Positions 6,853-15,228 are shown, counted from the stretch's first letter. The stretch: DNA of 22,456 nt from a bacterium (GCA_021372515.1 JAJFUG010000159.1:1-22456); one strand, 5' to 3'. The notes: a model not told the origin generated them from the sequence alone. Program-made: numbers and translations.

Positions 6853-7821
6853 ATGTCCCGATTCAAGGTTGTCATATCCGACTGCGACCACGGCACGGTC
6901 GAGGTCGAGCGCAAGGTGTTCGAGCAGGCCGGCTTCGAGTGGGAGCTTTTAGACTGCAAGACCGAGGACGAGGTGATCGCCAGGTGCGCCGGGGCGGACG
7001 GCATCCTCAGCCAGTACGCGCCGATCAAGGCCAAGGCCGTGGAAAAGCTGGACAGCCTCAAGGTGCTCTCGCGCTACGGAGTCGGGGTGGACAACCTGGA
7101 CCTCGAGGCGGCCACGCGCAAGGGTGTGGCGGTCTGCAACGTTCCCGATTACTGCCAGGACGATGTCTCGACCCACGCCATGGCCCTGTTGCTCGACCTA
7201 GTGCGCAAGGTCACCCTGCTGGCGAACGATGTCACGGCCGGGGGCTGGGATTTCCGCCTGGCCGGGCCGGTGCCCCGCACCGCTGGCAAGACCCTCGGCC
7301 TGCTGGGTTTCGGCGCCATCGCCCGCATGACCGCGCGCAAGGCCCTGGCTTTCAACATGCGCGTGCTGGCTTATGACCCCTTTGTCAAAACTACCGACAT
7401 GGAGGTCAAGCTGGTCGACCTCGGCACCCTGCTGGCCGAGAGCGATTTCCTCAGCCTGCACGCCCCGGCCACAAAGGACACCGAGAAGATCATCAACGCC
7501 GCCAACCTGGCCAAGATGAAGGACGGCGCCCTGATCGTGAACACCAGCCGCGGCAAGCTGGTGAACGAGGCCGACCTGGCCGCGGCTTTGAAAAGCGGCA
7601 AGATCGCCGCGGCGGGCCTGGATGTGCTCACCTGCGAGCCGCCCGAGAAAGGCAACCCGCTCGTGGGCCTCAAAAACGTGGTCCTCACCCCGCACATCTC
7701 GTTCTTCTCCAACGAGTCTTTCGACGAGCTGAAAGAGAAAGCCGCGCGCAACATGGTCGAGGTTCTGAGCGGCCAGCGCGCGCGCTACTGCCTGAACCGC
7801 GAGGTGCTGGGCGGGGTCTGA
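6853..7821 (+). CDS. D-isomer-specific 2-hydroxyacid dehydrogenase (PGDH/CtBP-like)
   Basis: The 322-residue cytosolic NAD(P)-dependent dehydrogenase has the Rossmann motif GLLGFGAIA at residues 149-157. The catalytic triad is recognisable: Arg233 in NTSRGKL, Glu262 in LTCEPPE and His281 in LTPHISFFS. The substrate domain includes SRYGVGVDNLDLEAATRKGV. The overall pattern is closest to the phosphoglycerate dehydrogenase / C-terminal-binding-protein-like branch. It lacks the C-terminal ACT domain of long SerA proteins, so assignment to serine synthesis is not safe; other 2-hydroxyacids are possible. AAGGAG at 6841-6846 precedes the ATG. It appears monocistronic: a new promoter lies before the next gene. 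Confidence 0.92.
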   Translation: MSRFKVVISDCDHGTVEVERKVFEQAGFEWELLDCKTEDEVIARCAGADGILSQYAPIKAKAVEKLDSLKVLSRYGVGVDNLDLEAATRKGVAVCNVPDYCQDDVSTHAMALLLDLVRKVTLLANDVTAGGWDFRLAGPVPRTAGKTLGLLGFGAIARMTARKALAFNMRVLAYDPFVKTTDMEVKLVDLGTLLAESDFLSLHAPATKDTEKIINAANLAKMKDGALIVNTSRGKLVNEADLAAALKSGKIAAAGLDVLTCEPPEKGNPLVGLKNVVLTPHISFFSNESFDELKEKAARNMVEVLSGQRARYCLNREVLGGV

Positions 7822-7861
7822 GCCGCGCGGGAAACAACGCCGGAGACACGTGGTTGTTGTC

Positions 7862-7891
7862 TTGACACATCCGGCCGGGTTGTGGCATAAT
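7862..7891 (+). promoter_or_regulatory. Strong sigma-70-type promoter
   Basis: TTGACA (7862-7867), an 18-base spacer and CATAAT (7886-7891) lie 88 bases before the small membrane-protein gene. It probably drives that gene and the SAM hydrolase gene together. Confidence 0.65.
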
Positions 7892-7979
7892 CGTATAAAC
7901 CGTAGATACAATCCGGCTCTCGCTCATTTGCGGCCCCCCGGGCTTGCCGCGACAGGCCCCCGGCCTGACAGGGACAGGG

Positions 7980-8216
7980 ATGGAAGAGAAACCGAAAGCT
8001 GAATCGCTTGAGGAACTCGAGCGTATAGAAGGTAATTATTACAAAGTCGACCTGTTTGTCAGCTCGGCGCTGGTGCTTTTCACGGTCTGGGTGGTCCTGT
8101 CGGAGAAAAGCCAGGGCTGGGCCGTGTTCCTTGGACTGCTGGCCCTGCTGTTCTTCGTGCGCGGCGTGAGAAACTGGCGCCGCCACAGGATGGACACACC
8201 GACGGCGGGCGACTGA
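7980..8216 (+). CDS. Small two-helix membrane protein of unknown function
   Basis: The 78-residue protein has a charged N terminus (MEEKPKAESLEELERIEG), then two hydrophobic spans, VDLFVSSALVLFTVWVVL (about 23-40) and WAVFLGLLALLFFVRGV (about 46-62), and a basic tail. I recognise no family. The ATG at 7980 is preferred over a longer GTG/ATG start at 7944 because the charged segment begins there and an AGGGA lies just before it; ribosome-site evidence is weak. The SAM hydrolase gene starts 16 bases after its stop, so the two are probably co-transcribed. Confidence 0.65.
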   Translation: MEEKPKAESLEELERIEGNYYKVDLFVSSALVLFTVWVVLSEKSQGWAVFLGLLALLFFVRGVRNWRRHRMDTPTAGD

Positions 8217-8232
8217 GACTGGACCTTAAGGC

Positions 8233-9036
8233 ATGGACAGGCCGCTGATCACGCTGCTGACTGATTTCGGGACGCGCGACGGCTACGTGGGGGCGCTCAA
8301 GGGGGTGCTGCTCACGCTCTGCCCGGCGGCTCAACTGGTTGACATCACGCACGAGATCGGCCCGGGCGACATCGCCGAGGCGGCCTTTGTGCTGGAGAGC
8401 TGCTGCAACTTCTTTCCGGCCGGGACAGTCAACCTGACCGTGGTCGATCCGGGGGTGGGAAGCCACCGCCGGGCGCTGGCCCTGCAAAGCGGCGGCCGCT
8501 GGTACGTGGGTCCGGACAACGGGGTGTTCGAGCCGCTGCTCTCCGCCGGCTGGTCCGAATGCCGGGAACTGACCAGCCCGGAACATCGGCGCAGCGAGGT
8601 GAGCGCCACTTTCCATGGGCGGGACATTTTCGCCCCGGCGGCGGCTTTCCTGGCCGCTGGCGGCGAGCAGTCCCACCTGGGCCCGCCGGTCGCCGATCCG
8701 CAACGGCTGGCCGCGCCGGCCCGTCCGGAGTGCGCCCAGGGGTGTCTGGCCGGACAGGTGGTCCATGTGGACCGTTTCGGCAACCTGATCACCGATATTC
8801 CGCTCGCGGAGGTCCGGGCTTTCTGCCCGGAGCCGTCGGATCTGGTCGTGGAGTTGGCCGGACGGAGTCTCACCGGGCTGCATACGCACTACGCCCAGGC
8901 GGCCGCGGGCGAGCTGCTCGCCCTGACCGGCAGCCACGGCCGTCTGGAGATCGGGGCCAACCGCGCCAGCGCCGCAAACCTGCTCGGCGGGCTCTTGCGC
9001 GGGGCCGCGGTGCAACTCCGGAACGAACCGTCTTAA
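8233..9036 (+). CDS. S-adenosyl-L-methionine hydrolase (adenosine-forming), DUF62/SAM_adeno_trans family
   Basis: The 267-residue enzyme of this family splits SAM into adenosine and methionine using a water molecule. The start LLTDFGTRDGYVGALKG (Asp11, Asp16) and DITH (37-40) are family signatures. The Asp-Arg-His triad known from archaeal enzymes is present: Asp72 in VVDPGVG, Arg79 seven residues on, and His128 in FHGRDIFAP. The C-terminal domain holds VDRFGNLITDI. The length and conserved triad argue against fluorinase or chlorinase relatives. The physiological reason for SAM hydrolysis is not settled. It follows the small membrane-protein gene by 16 bases; TAAGG before the ATG is a weak ribosome site. 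Confidence 0.92.
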   Translation: MDRPLITLLTDFGTRDGYVGALKGVLLTLCPAAQLVDITHEIGPGDIAEAAFVLESCCNFFPAGTVNLTVVDPGVGSHRRALALQSGGRWYVGPDNGVFEPLLSAGWSECRELTSPEHRRSEVSATFHGRDIFAPAAAFLAAGGEQSHLGPPVADPQRLAAPARPECAQGCLAGQVVHVDRFGNLITDIPLAEVRAFCPEPSDLVVELAGRSLTGLHTHYAQAAAGELLALTGSHGRLEIGANRASAANLLGGLLRGAAVQLRNEPS

Positions 9037-9048
9037 GGCGTATCTTTC

Positions 9049-9076
9049 TTGACTTTGGATATGCTTTTTGTATCTT
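9049..9076 (+). promoter_or_regulatory. Possible promoter for the radical SAM gene
   Basis: TTGACT (9049-9054), 16 bases, then TATCTT (9071-9076) start just after the SAM hydrolase stop. If used, the radical SAM gene has a leader of over 230 bases. The rest of the 9037-9318 gap holds no gene I can support, only the hairpin at 9279-9296. Confidence 0.4.
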
Positions 9077-9278
9077 TTTTCGATTTCAGGCGTTTTTTCT
9101 TGCACTGTCACTCAAGCCGGCCGGCCCCGCTGCTTCTCCCGCGCCGCTGCCTTTCAAGAAGCGAACCGAGTTTCATCTGCCGCCCTCAGCCACCGCCCGC
9201 ACCGGCTGACAGAGAGGGCGACGCCACAGGATGCAATCAGGCCGATGGCCGAGCGCCGCGGCGTAAATAACCAAAATA

Positions 9279-9296
9279 CTTCCCCGCTCGGGGAAG
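9279..9296 (+). promoter_or_regulatory. Leader hairpin before the radical SAM start
   Basis: A perfect CTTCCCC-GCTC-GGGGAAG stem-loop ends 4 bases before an upstream ATG at 9301. It would mask the GGGGA that could serve that ATG, leaving the clean GGAGGT (9303-9308) to serve the ATG at 9319. Confidence 0.5.
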
Positions 9297-9318
9297 ATGA
9301 ATGGAGGTCAAAAGCACC

Positions 9319-10938
9319 ATGGCTACCGCCCCGAAAGATATTCCGAGCAACCCCCTGGACACCACCTACTGTGGTGCGCCGATAAACAATATGGTCAAGG
9401 GTCTGCCGCGTTTCACCACCTCGCTCTGCCCGGAATGCGGCAAAGCGGTCGAGGCCCGTCTGTTCGAGGAGAACGGCAAGGTCTACATGGACAAGACCTG
9501 CCCCGATCACGGCTATGTCAAGGACCTCTACTGGGGGGATGTGGAGCTCTACCTGAAAGCCGAGAAATGGGAGTTCGGCGACGGGCGCGGGCTTTCCAAC
9601 CCCAGCACCAAACACACCCAGTGTCCCGACAGCTGCGGCCTGTGCGAGAACCACACCAGCCACACCGCCCTGGGCAATATCGACCTGACCAACCGCTGCA
9701 ACCTGACCTGCCCGATCTGTTTCGCCAACGCCAACGTGACCGGCAAGGTCTACGAGCCGACCAAGGAACAGGTGCTCGAGATGCTCAGCCTGTACCGCAA
9801 GGAGGAGCCGGTGGCCGGGCGCATGGTGCAGTTCTCGGGCGGTGAGCCTACAGTCCACCCGGATTTCCTGGAGATCGTGGCCGCGGCCAAGGCCTACGGG
9901 TTCAGCCACATCCAGATCGCCTCGAACGGGATCAAGCTCGCCGACTACGAGTTCGCCGAGCGCGCCGCCGAGGCCGGCCTGCACACGGTGTACCTGCAGT
10001 TCGACGGGGTGGACGACGAGGTCTACATCCAGACCCGCGGCAAGGCCCTGATGGAGTACAAGCTCCGCACGGTCGAGAACATCCGCAAGCTCGGCCTGAA
10101 AATAGTCTACGTCCCCACCATCGTCGGCGGCGTGAACGTGGACCAGGTGGGCAAGATCCTTCAGTTCGCCCTGGACAACATCGACGTCTCCAGCGGCATC
10201 AGCTACCAGCCGGTTTCGATCACCGGCCGGATCAGCCGCGAGGAGCGCGAGAAGATGCGTTTCACCCTGCCCGACCTGGCCCGCGAGATCGAGGCCCAGA
10301 CCGGCATCTGCAGCAAGGACGACTGGTACCCGCTCAGCTTCGTCTCCCCCATTTCGAAGATCATCAGCGCGCTGCGCGGGTCCGAGACAGTGAACATCTC
10401 CTGCCACCCGCACTGCTCGCTGGGCACATATCTGTTCATCGAGCACGGCACCAAGCGCGCCATCCCGATCACCCGCTTCGTGGACGTGGAGGGGATGTTC
10501 AAGGAGCTCGAGATCCAGGCGGCCAAGACCAGCGCCAGCCGCTTCAAGCGTTTCGCCCAGATGAACGCGTTCTATAAGATACAGAAGTTCTTCGACAAGT
10601 CGAAGGCGCCCAAGGGCATGGATTTCACCAAGTTCCTGCAGACCCTGGACGGGTTCTTCGACAAGGAGGCCGGCCGCGGCGAGAAGGACGGCACGTACAC
10701 CAACAAGACCCTGCTGGTGGCCGGCATGCATTTCATGGACAACTACAACTACGATTTCGAGCGCGTCCGCCGCTGCGTCATACACTACGCCACCCCGGCG
10801 GGACGGATCATCCCGTTCTGCAGCTACAACGGCGGGCATTACCAGCGCGAGGCGATCGAGGGGCAGTTCTCCATGACCATGGACGAGTACAAAGCCCATC
10901 GCGCCGCCATCCGTCAGCAGAAAGAACAGCAGAACTGA
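9319..10938 (+). CDS. Radical SAM protein of the Tes / MJ0619 type (tetraether-lipid-synthase-like)
   Basis: The 539-residue protein has the radical SAM cluster motif CNLTCPIC (Cys127, Cys131, Cys134) and SGGEPT for SAM binding. Extra metal sites match the MJ0619/Tes group: an N-terminal ribbon (Cys37, Cys40, then CPDHG at 61), CPDSCGLC at 102-109 followed by HTSHT, CHPHC at 362-366 followed by GTYLF, and late cysteines 486 and 501 in RRCVIHYATPAGRIIPFC. Archaeal Tes joins lipid tails to make membrane-spanning tetraethers; MJ0619 relatives methylate pterins, and bacterial relatives have been linked to membrane-spanning lipids. Which reaction applies here is unknown. ATG 9319 is chosen for the GGAGGT 10 bases upstream; ATG 9301 would add six residues. 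The phosphatase gene starts 59 bases downstream. Confidence 0.85.
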   Translation: MATAPKDIPSNPLDTTYCGAPINNMVKGLPRFTTSLCPECGKAVEARLFEENGKVYMDKTCPDHGYVKDLYWGDVELYLKAEKWEFGDGRGLSNPSTKHTQCPDSCGLCENHTSHTALGNIDLTNRCNLTCPICFANANVTGKVYEPTKEQVLEMLSLYRKEEPVAGRMVQFSGGEPTVHPDFLEIVAAAKAYGFSHIQIASNGIKLADYEFAERAAEAGLHTVYLQFDGVDDEVYIQTRGKALMEYKLRTVENIRKLGLKIVYVPTIVGGVNVDQVGKILQFALDNIDVSSGISYQPVSITGRISREEREKMRFTLPDLAREIEAQTGICSKDDWYPLSFVSPISKIISALRGSETVNISCHPHCSLGTYLFIEHGTKRAIPITRFVDVEGMFKELEIQAAKTSASRFKRFAQMNAFYKIQKFFDKSKAPKGMDFTKFLQTLDGFFDKEAGRGEKDGTYTNKTLLVAGMHFMDNYNYDFERVRRCVIHYATPAGRIIPFCSYNGGHYQREAIEGQFSMTMDEYKAHRAAIRQQKEQQN

Positions 10939-10997
10939 CCGCAGCGGCTTGACGGGACTGAAGCCGGGTCAGAGGACCTTAACCAGCGAGCACGCCC

Positions 10998-11984
10998 TTG
11001 TGGGAGGCAATTAAGAAAGCCATCGAAACGGAGGACTGTTTCCTGCTCTGCACCCACCGCGACCCGGACGCGGACGGGGTGGGCTCGCAGCTCGCGCTGC
11101 ACCACGCCCTGCGCCGGATGGGCAAGAGCGCCACTGTCCTCAACCCCGACACCCTGCCGCACGCCTTGCGTTTTCTGGACCCCGAGGGCGTGGTGGTGGG
11201 TTTCGACAGCCTGAGCCCGGAGGAGTCGGCGCGCCGGCTGGACCAGGCCGAGCGGATATTTTTCATCGACGCCGGCATCTGGCGCCGCCTGGGCCCGCTG
11301 ATGGGCCCCGCGGTCCAGGCTCGCGCGGACAAGGTGCTGATCATCGACCACCACCCCTCCGAGGGCGGTGCGCCGGCCGGGTCGGTGCAGCGCGAGTCGG
11401 CCAGCTCCAGCGGCGAGATGGTCTACGATCTGTTCGAGTCGATGGGCCTGCCGCTGGACGAGCGTACGGCGTTCTGTCTGTACAGCGCCATCGCCAAGGA
11501 CACCGGCTGTTTCCGCTTCGAGAACACCACGCACCGCGTGTTCGAGATCGCCTCGCGCCTGACCCGTTTCGACATCGGGCCGCACCATATCTACGATTAC
11601 CTGTTCGAGCGCTGGTCCAAGAACAGCGTGGTGCTGCTGGGTCAGGTGCTGGGCACGCTCGCGTTCGCCTACGACAACCGTCTGGCCTGGATCAGCATGA
11701 CCCGGCGCATGCGCGAGGAAACCGGTGTCCCGGTGGAGGACACCGAGAATTTCATCAACATCATCCGCTCCATCGACCCGGTGCAGGCCTGCATGTTTTT
11801 CCGGGAGACCGATGACGGCAAGGTGCGGATCAGTCTGCGCAGCAAGACGCCGCAGGTGGATGTGAACCTGCTGGCCGGCAAGTTCGGCGGTGGCGGGCAT
11901 AAGCGGGCCTCAGGGGTCCAGATCAAGGGCGAGCTGGACGAGGTGATCCGGCGGGTGGTGGAGGCCGCGGCCGAGTATTTCTGA
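10998..11984 (+). CDS. DHH/DHHA1 phosphoesterase, NrnA-like nanoRNase / pAp phosphatase
   Basis: The 328-residue cytosolic phosphoesterase has the manganese-binding motifs of the DHH superfamily: THRDPDADGVGS (Asp22, Asp24, Asp26), a later FIDAG, DHH at 117-119, and SAIAKDTGCFRF. The DHHA1 substrate domain ends in GGGGHKRASG (His301). NrnA-type enzymes degrade very short RNAs and dephosphorylate pAp; c-di-NMP-related DHH enzymes share the fold, but no sensory or GGDEF-like domain is attached here. TTG at 10998 is the only start that keeps the THRDPDADG motif, because an in-frame stop lies at 10980 and the next ATG is internal. It is 59 bases after the radical SAM gene, probably in the same transcript. 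Confidence 0.9.
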   Translation: MWEAIKKAIETEDCFLLCTHRDPDADGVGSQLALHHALRRMGKSATVLNPDTLPHALRFLDPEGVVVGFDSLSPEESARRLDQAERIFFIDAGIWRRLGPLMGPAVQARADKVLIIDHHPSEGGAPAGSVQRESASSSGEMVYDLFESMGLPLDERTAFCLYSAIAKDTGCFRFENTTHRVFEIASRLTRFDIGPHHIYDYLFERWSKNSVVLLGQVLGTLAFAYDNRLAWISMTRRMREETGVPVEDTENFINIIRSIDPVQACMFFRETDDGKVRISLRSKTPQVDVNLLAGKFGGGGHKRASGVQIKGELDEVIRRVVEAAAEYF

Positions 11985-12034
11985 TAACCGAACCTGAATC
12001 AGGCTGCCCGCGGCGCGGGCGGCCGATCTGGACG

Positions 12035-12057
12035 AAAGCCGGCCACGACCGGCTTTT
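12035..12057 (+). terminator. Probable intrinsic terminator after the NrnA-like gene
   Basis: A stem AAAGCCGG / CCGGCTTT (12035-12042 and 12049-12056) with a CCACGA loop ends in TTTT. The T-run is short, so efficiency may be modest. Confidence 0.65.
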
Positions 12058-12065
12058 CGGTTCCT

Positions 12066-12095
12066 GCCCGGAGCCCACTGGGATCGGCTCCGGGC
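12066..12095 (+). promoter_or_regulatory. 10-bp perfect hairpin upstream of the activase gene
   Basis: GCCCGGAGCC / GGCTCCGGGC encloses a 10-base loop, ending 34 bases before the activase ATG and 9 bases after the preceding terminator. It lacks a T-tract. It could be a leader structure or an operator; its function is unknown. Confidence 0.5.
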
Positions 12096-12129
12096 GCATT
12101 GTTCCTCACACATATGGGATGCAAATCCT

Positions 12130-15100
12130 ATGGCTGTACATATCGGAGTAGACCTGGGGTCGGTCAGTGTAAAGGCCGCCCTGTTTTCCACCGACCCGGA
12201 GGAGCGCGGGTTCTTCGAGTCCCTGCGCGCGGGGGGGCTGTTCGAGCACGTGCTCGAGCTGACCCGCGCCGCGGACGGGGCCGTGTGCCGCGTGGCGGTC
12301 ACCCCCTACCGGCGCGTTTCCGGCAACCAACTGCGCGAGACCCGCGCCCTGCTGGAGAGCCTCCTGCAGACCGTGGGCGGCCGTCTGGGTGAAGTGGCCG
12401 GGACCGGCTCGGGAGCGCCGTTCCTGTCCCGCCAGTTCCAGCTCCCCGCGCAGAACGAGTTCCGCGCCATCGCCAAGGCGGTGGAGCTGCTGAACCCGGA
12501 TGTGCGCACCGTGTTCGAGATGGGCGGCGAAAATTCGAAGTACCTCCTGCTGGAGCATGACTCGGCCAGCGGCAAGGTCGGGATCGCCGACTACAGCACC
12601 AACGGCGACTGCGCCGCGGGCACGGGCGGGTTCCTGGACCAGCAGGCCGGACGGCTGCTCTTCACCGTGGAGCAGATCGGCGAAATCGTGCTGGGCACGC
12701 CGCGCGCGGCCCGGATCGCCGGGCGCTGCTCGGTGTTCGCCAAGAGCGACATGATCCACGCCCAGCAGAAAGGCTTCACCCCGGCCGAGATACTGAAAGG
12801 CCTCTGCGAGGCCGTGGCCCGCAATTTCAAGAGTGCGATCACCCGGGGTAAGAAAGTCGAGCCGCGCGTGGCGTTCATCGGCGGTGTGGCGGCCAACGGC
12901 GGCGTGGTGCAGGCCCTGGAGACAGTGTTCGAATGGGAGCCGGGCACGCTGATCATCCCGCAGCTCCACACCTCGTTCGCCGCGGTGGGCGCGGCGGTCA
13001 TGGCGGCCGAGCGGGCCGCCGAAAAGGGCGCCTGCGCCTACAGCCTGGATGGCCTGATCGCCGAGGAGCAGCAGTTCCCGCACTCCCAGCCGCTCAGCCT
13101 GGAGAACGTGGTCCTGCTGCGCGACCGCATGAGCGTGGTCCCGGCCGCCGAGATAGCCGAGACGCGAGACGCGTTCCTGGGCATCGACATCGGCTCGGTC
13201 AGCACCAATCTGGTGGTGATCGACGAGGAAATGAACGTCCTGAAGGAAATCTACCTCCGCACCGAGGCACGCCCGATCGAGGCCGTTTCGAAGGGGCTCA
13301 AGGAGATCGAGGCCGATCTGGGCGAGAAGATAGCCATCCGGGGCGTGGGCACCACAGGCTCCGGCCGCGAGCTGATCGGCGAGCTGGTGGGCGCGGACAC
13401 GGTGCACGATGAGATCACCGCGCACAAGACCGGCGCGGCTTTCATCGGGCGCACGATCCTGGAGATGCAGCCGGACACGATCTTCGAGATCGGCGGCCAG
13501 GACTCCAAATATATCAGCCTGGACCAGGGCGTGGTGGTGGATTTCGCCATGAACGAGGCCTGCGCCGCGGGCACCGGCAGTTTCCTGGAGGAGCGGGCCA
13601 AGGAGCTGGGGATCCAGATCAAGGACGAGTTCTCGCGGGTGGCCATGTCCAGCCGCACCCCGATCCGCCTGGGCGAGCGCTGCACCGTGTTCATGGAGCA
13701 GGATGTCAACGCCTGCCTTCAGCGCGGCGCGCCGCTGGGCGATGTCGTGGCCGGCCTGGCCTACTCCATCGCCACCAACTACATCAACCGCGTGGTGCGC
13801 GGCCGCAAGATCGGCAAGGTGATTTTCTTCCAGGGCGGCACGGCCTACAACGACTCGGTGGCCGCGGCGTTCAGCTCCATCCTCGACACCCGGATCATAG
13901 TGCCGCCGTTCAACGGCGTGATGGGCGCCCTGGGCGTGGCCCTGCTGGCCCGCGAGAAGATGCTGGGCAGCCAGCGTTCGCAGTTCCGCGGCTTCGACCT
14001 GGAAAAGGTCAACTACAGGATGCGCGAGTTCACCTGCAAGGGCTGCACCAATTTCTGCCAGATGCAGGAGTTCACCGTGGAGAACGAGCGCACCTACTGG
14101 GGCGACAAGTGCTCGGAGCGCTACCGCAAGGCGGTGAAGGTCGAGCGCGAGCCGGTGATCGAGAACCTGATCGAGTTCCGCCGCAAGCAGCTTCTGGCCG
14201 GTTACGACCCGGAGGCCGGCGACGGCCCGGTGGTGGGTATCCCCTGGAGCATGTCCACCTACGAGTGGGCGCCGTTCTGGTTCCGCATTTTCCGTGAGCT
14301 GGGCCTCAAGGTGCTGCTCTCTGAGCAGACCACCTCGAGCCTGGTCAACCGGGGCCTGGAATCCGTGGTCTCGGAGCCCTGTTTCCCGATCCAGGCGGCC
14401 CACGGCCACCTGCGCTGGCTGATCGACAAGAAGGTGGACTACATTCTTCTGCCCAATTACATCGCCGCGCCGGGCCCGGACCCGGCCGTGGTCGATTTCT
14501 ACTGCCCCTGGAACATGACCCTGCCCTACGTGGCCAAGAGCGCGCCGTTCATCAGCGCCTACGGCGACCGGCTGATCAGCCCCTCGCTCTGGTTCAACCA
14601 CGGTGAGGATGAGGTCGTGCGCTCGGTCCACGACTCGCTCAAGCAGGTGGGACTGAGTTTCAAGCTCGCCCGGGTGCGCCAGGCTGTGACTGACGGTTTC
14701 GCCGCGCAGCAGGTGTTCCGGAACGCGATCCAGGAGGAGGGCGGCCGCGCCCTGGCCACCCTGGCCAGCCATCACGAGCACGGGATCATCCTGTTAGGCC
14801 GGCCCTACAACATCTACGACCGCGGGATCAACCTGGACGTGGCGCACAAGCTGCGCTCGCTTTACGGGGTGAACGTGATCCCCTTGGATTACCTGAACCT
14901 GGAGCCGTACTCCCAGGCCCAGCGCGAGGTCCACGACAACATGTTCTGGAGCTACGGCAAGAAAATCCTGGCCGCGGCCGCCTTTGTCCGGAACAAGCCG
15001 AAGCTGCACATCATCTACATCACGAATTTCAAGTGCGGACCCGACAGCTATGTCAAGCATTTCATCGCCGAGGCCAGCGGGCGGCCGTACCTGACACTGC

Positions 15101-15228
15101 AGTTCGACGGGCACAACAACGACGCGGGTATGCTGACCCGCTGCGAGGCCTATCTCGACAGCAAAGGAGTCCTCAGGAGATGGGGAACGACCCAGGAGGA
15201 AATGGCGGCCGGCCCAAGCAGTCGATAA
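12130..15228 (+). CDS. Acyl-CoA dehydratase activase (two BadF/HgdC ATPase domains plus DUF2229)
   Basis: The 1032-residue protein has two ASKHA ATPase domains of the BadF/BadG/BcrA/BcrD (HgdC) family and then DUF2229. Domain one starts VDLGSVSVKA (residues 8-17); domain two starts at FLGIDIGSVSTN (349). HgdC binds a shared [4Fe-4S] cluster with two cysteines; both pairs are present: Cys161 in CAAGTGG with Cys200 in GRCSVF, and Cys478 in CAAGTGS with Cys518 in ERCTVF. Residues 636-643 hold CKGCTNFC, then VGIPWSMSTYEW opens DUF2229. Such proteins use ATP to drive low-potential electron transfer to 2-hydroxyacyl-CoA dehydratases or double-cubane proteins. In many bacteria the chain continues about 400 residues; here that part is the next gene, overlapping by 49 bases. 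The ATG lacks a clear ribosome site. Confidence 0.9.
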   Translation: MAVHIGVDLGSVSVKAALFSTDPEERGFFESLRAGGLFEHVLELTRAADGAVCRVAVTPYRRVSGNQLRETRALLESLLQTVGGRLGEVAGTGSGAPFLSRQFQLPAQNEFRAIAKAVELLNPDVRTVFEMGGENSKYLLLEHDSASGKVGIADYSTNGDCAAGTGGFLDQQAGRLLFTVEQIGEIVLGTPRAARIAGRCSVFAKSDMIHAQQKGFTPAEILKGLCEAVARNFKSAITRGKKVEPRVAFIGGVAANGGVVQALETVFEWEPGTLIIPQLHTSFAAVGAAVMAAERAAEKGACAYSLDGLIAEEQQFPHSQPLSLENVVLLRDRMSVVPAAEIAETRDAFLGIDIGSVSTNLVVIDEEMNVLKEIYLRTEARPIEAVSKGLKEIEADLGEKIAIRGVGTTGSGRELIGELVGADTVHDEITAHKTGAAFIGRTILEMQPDTIFEIGGQDSKYISLDQGVVVDFAMNEACAAGTGSFLEERAKELGIQIKDEFSRVAMSSRTPIRLGERCTVFMEQDVNACLQRGAPLGDVVAGLAYSIATNYINRVVRGRKIGKVIFFQGGTAYNDSVAAAFSSILDTRIIVPPFNGVMGALGVALLAREKMLGSQRSQFRGFDLEKVNYRMREFTCKGCTNFCQMQEFTVENERTYWGDKCSERYRKAVKVEREPVIENLIEFRRKQLLAGYDPEAGDGPVVGIPWSMSTYEWAPFWFRIFRELGLKVLLSEQTTSSLVNRGLESVVSEPCFPIQAAHGHLRWLIDKKVDYILLPNYIAAPGPDPAVVDFYCPWNMTLPYVAKSAPFISAYGDRLISPSLWFNHGEDEVVRSVHDSLKQVGLSFKLARVRQAVTDGFAAQQVFRNAIQEEGGRALATLASHHEHGIILLGRPYNIYDRGINLDVAHKLRSLYGVNVIPLDYLNLEPYSQAQREVHDNMFWSYGKKILAAAAFVRNKPKLHIIYITNFKCGPDSYVKHFIAEASGRPYLTLQFDGHNNDAGMLTRCEAYLDSKGVLRRWGTTQEEMAAGPSSR

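Noticed and set aside
7822-7979. A SAM-binding riboswitch before the SAM hydrolase operon
   Set aside because: I could not find the conserved stems or core of a known SAM riboswitch class; only a promoter can be supported.
8233-9036. Fluorinase or chlorinase instead of SAM hydrolase
   Set aside because: The protein keeps the Asp72-Arg79-His128 triad of hydrolases and has the shorter length without the extra loop known from fluorinase.
12106-14781. An 891-codon open frame on the minus strand opposite the activase gene
   Set aside because: It mirrors the codon bias of the GC-rich sense gene, has no family features and low-complexity His/Ala/Gly/Leu-rich composition. Similar antisense frames lie opposite most large genes here.
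15180-15228. Programmed ribosomal frameshift joining the two activase chains
   Set aside because: No slippery heptamer is visible in the overlap, and the second chain has its own start codon and ribosome site.
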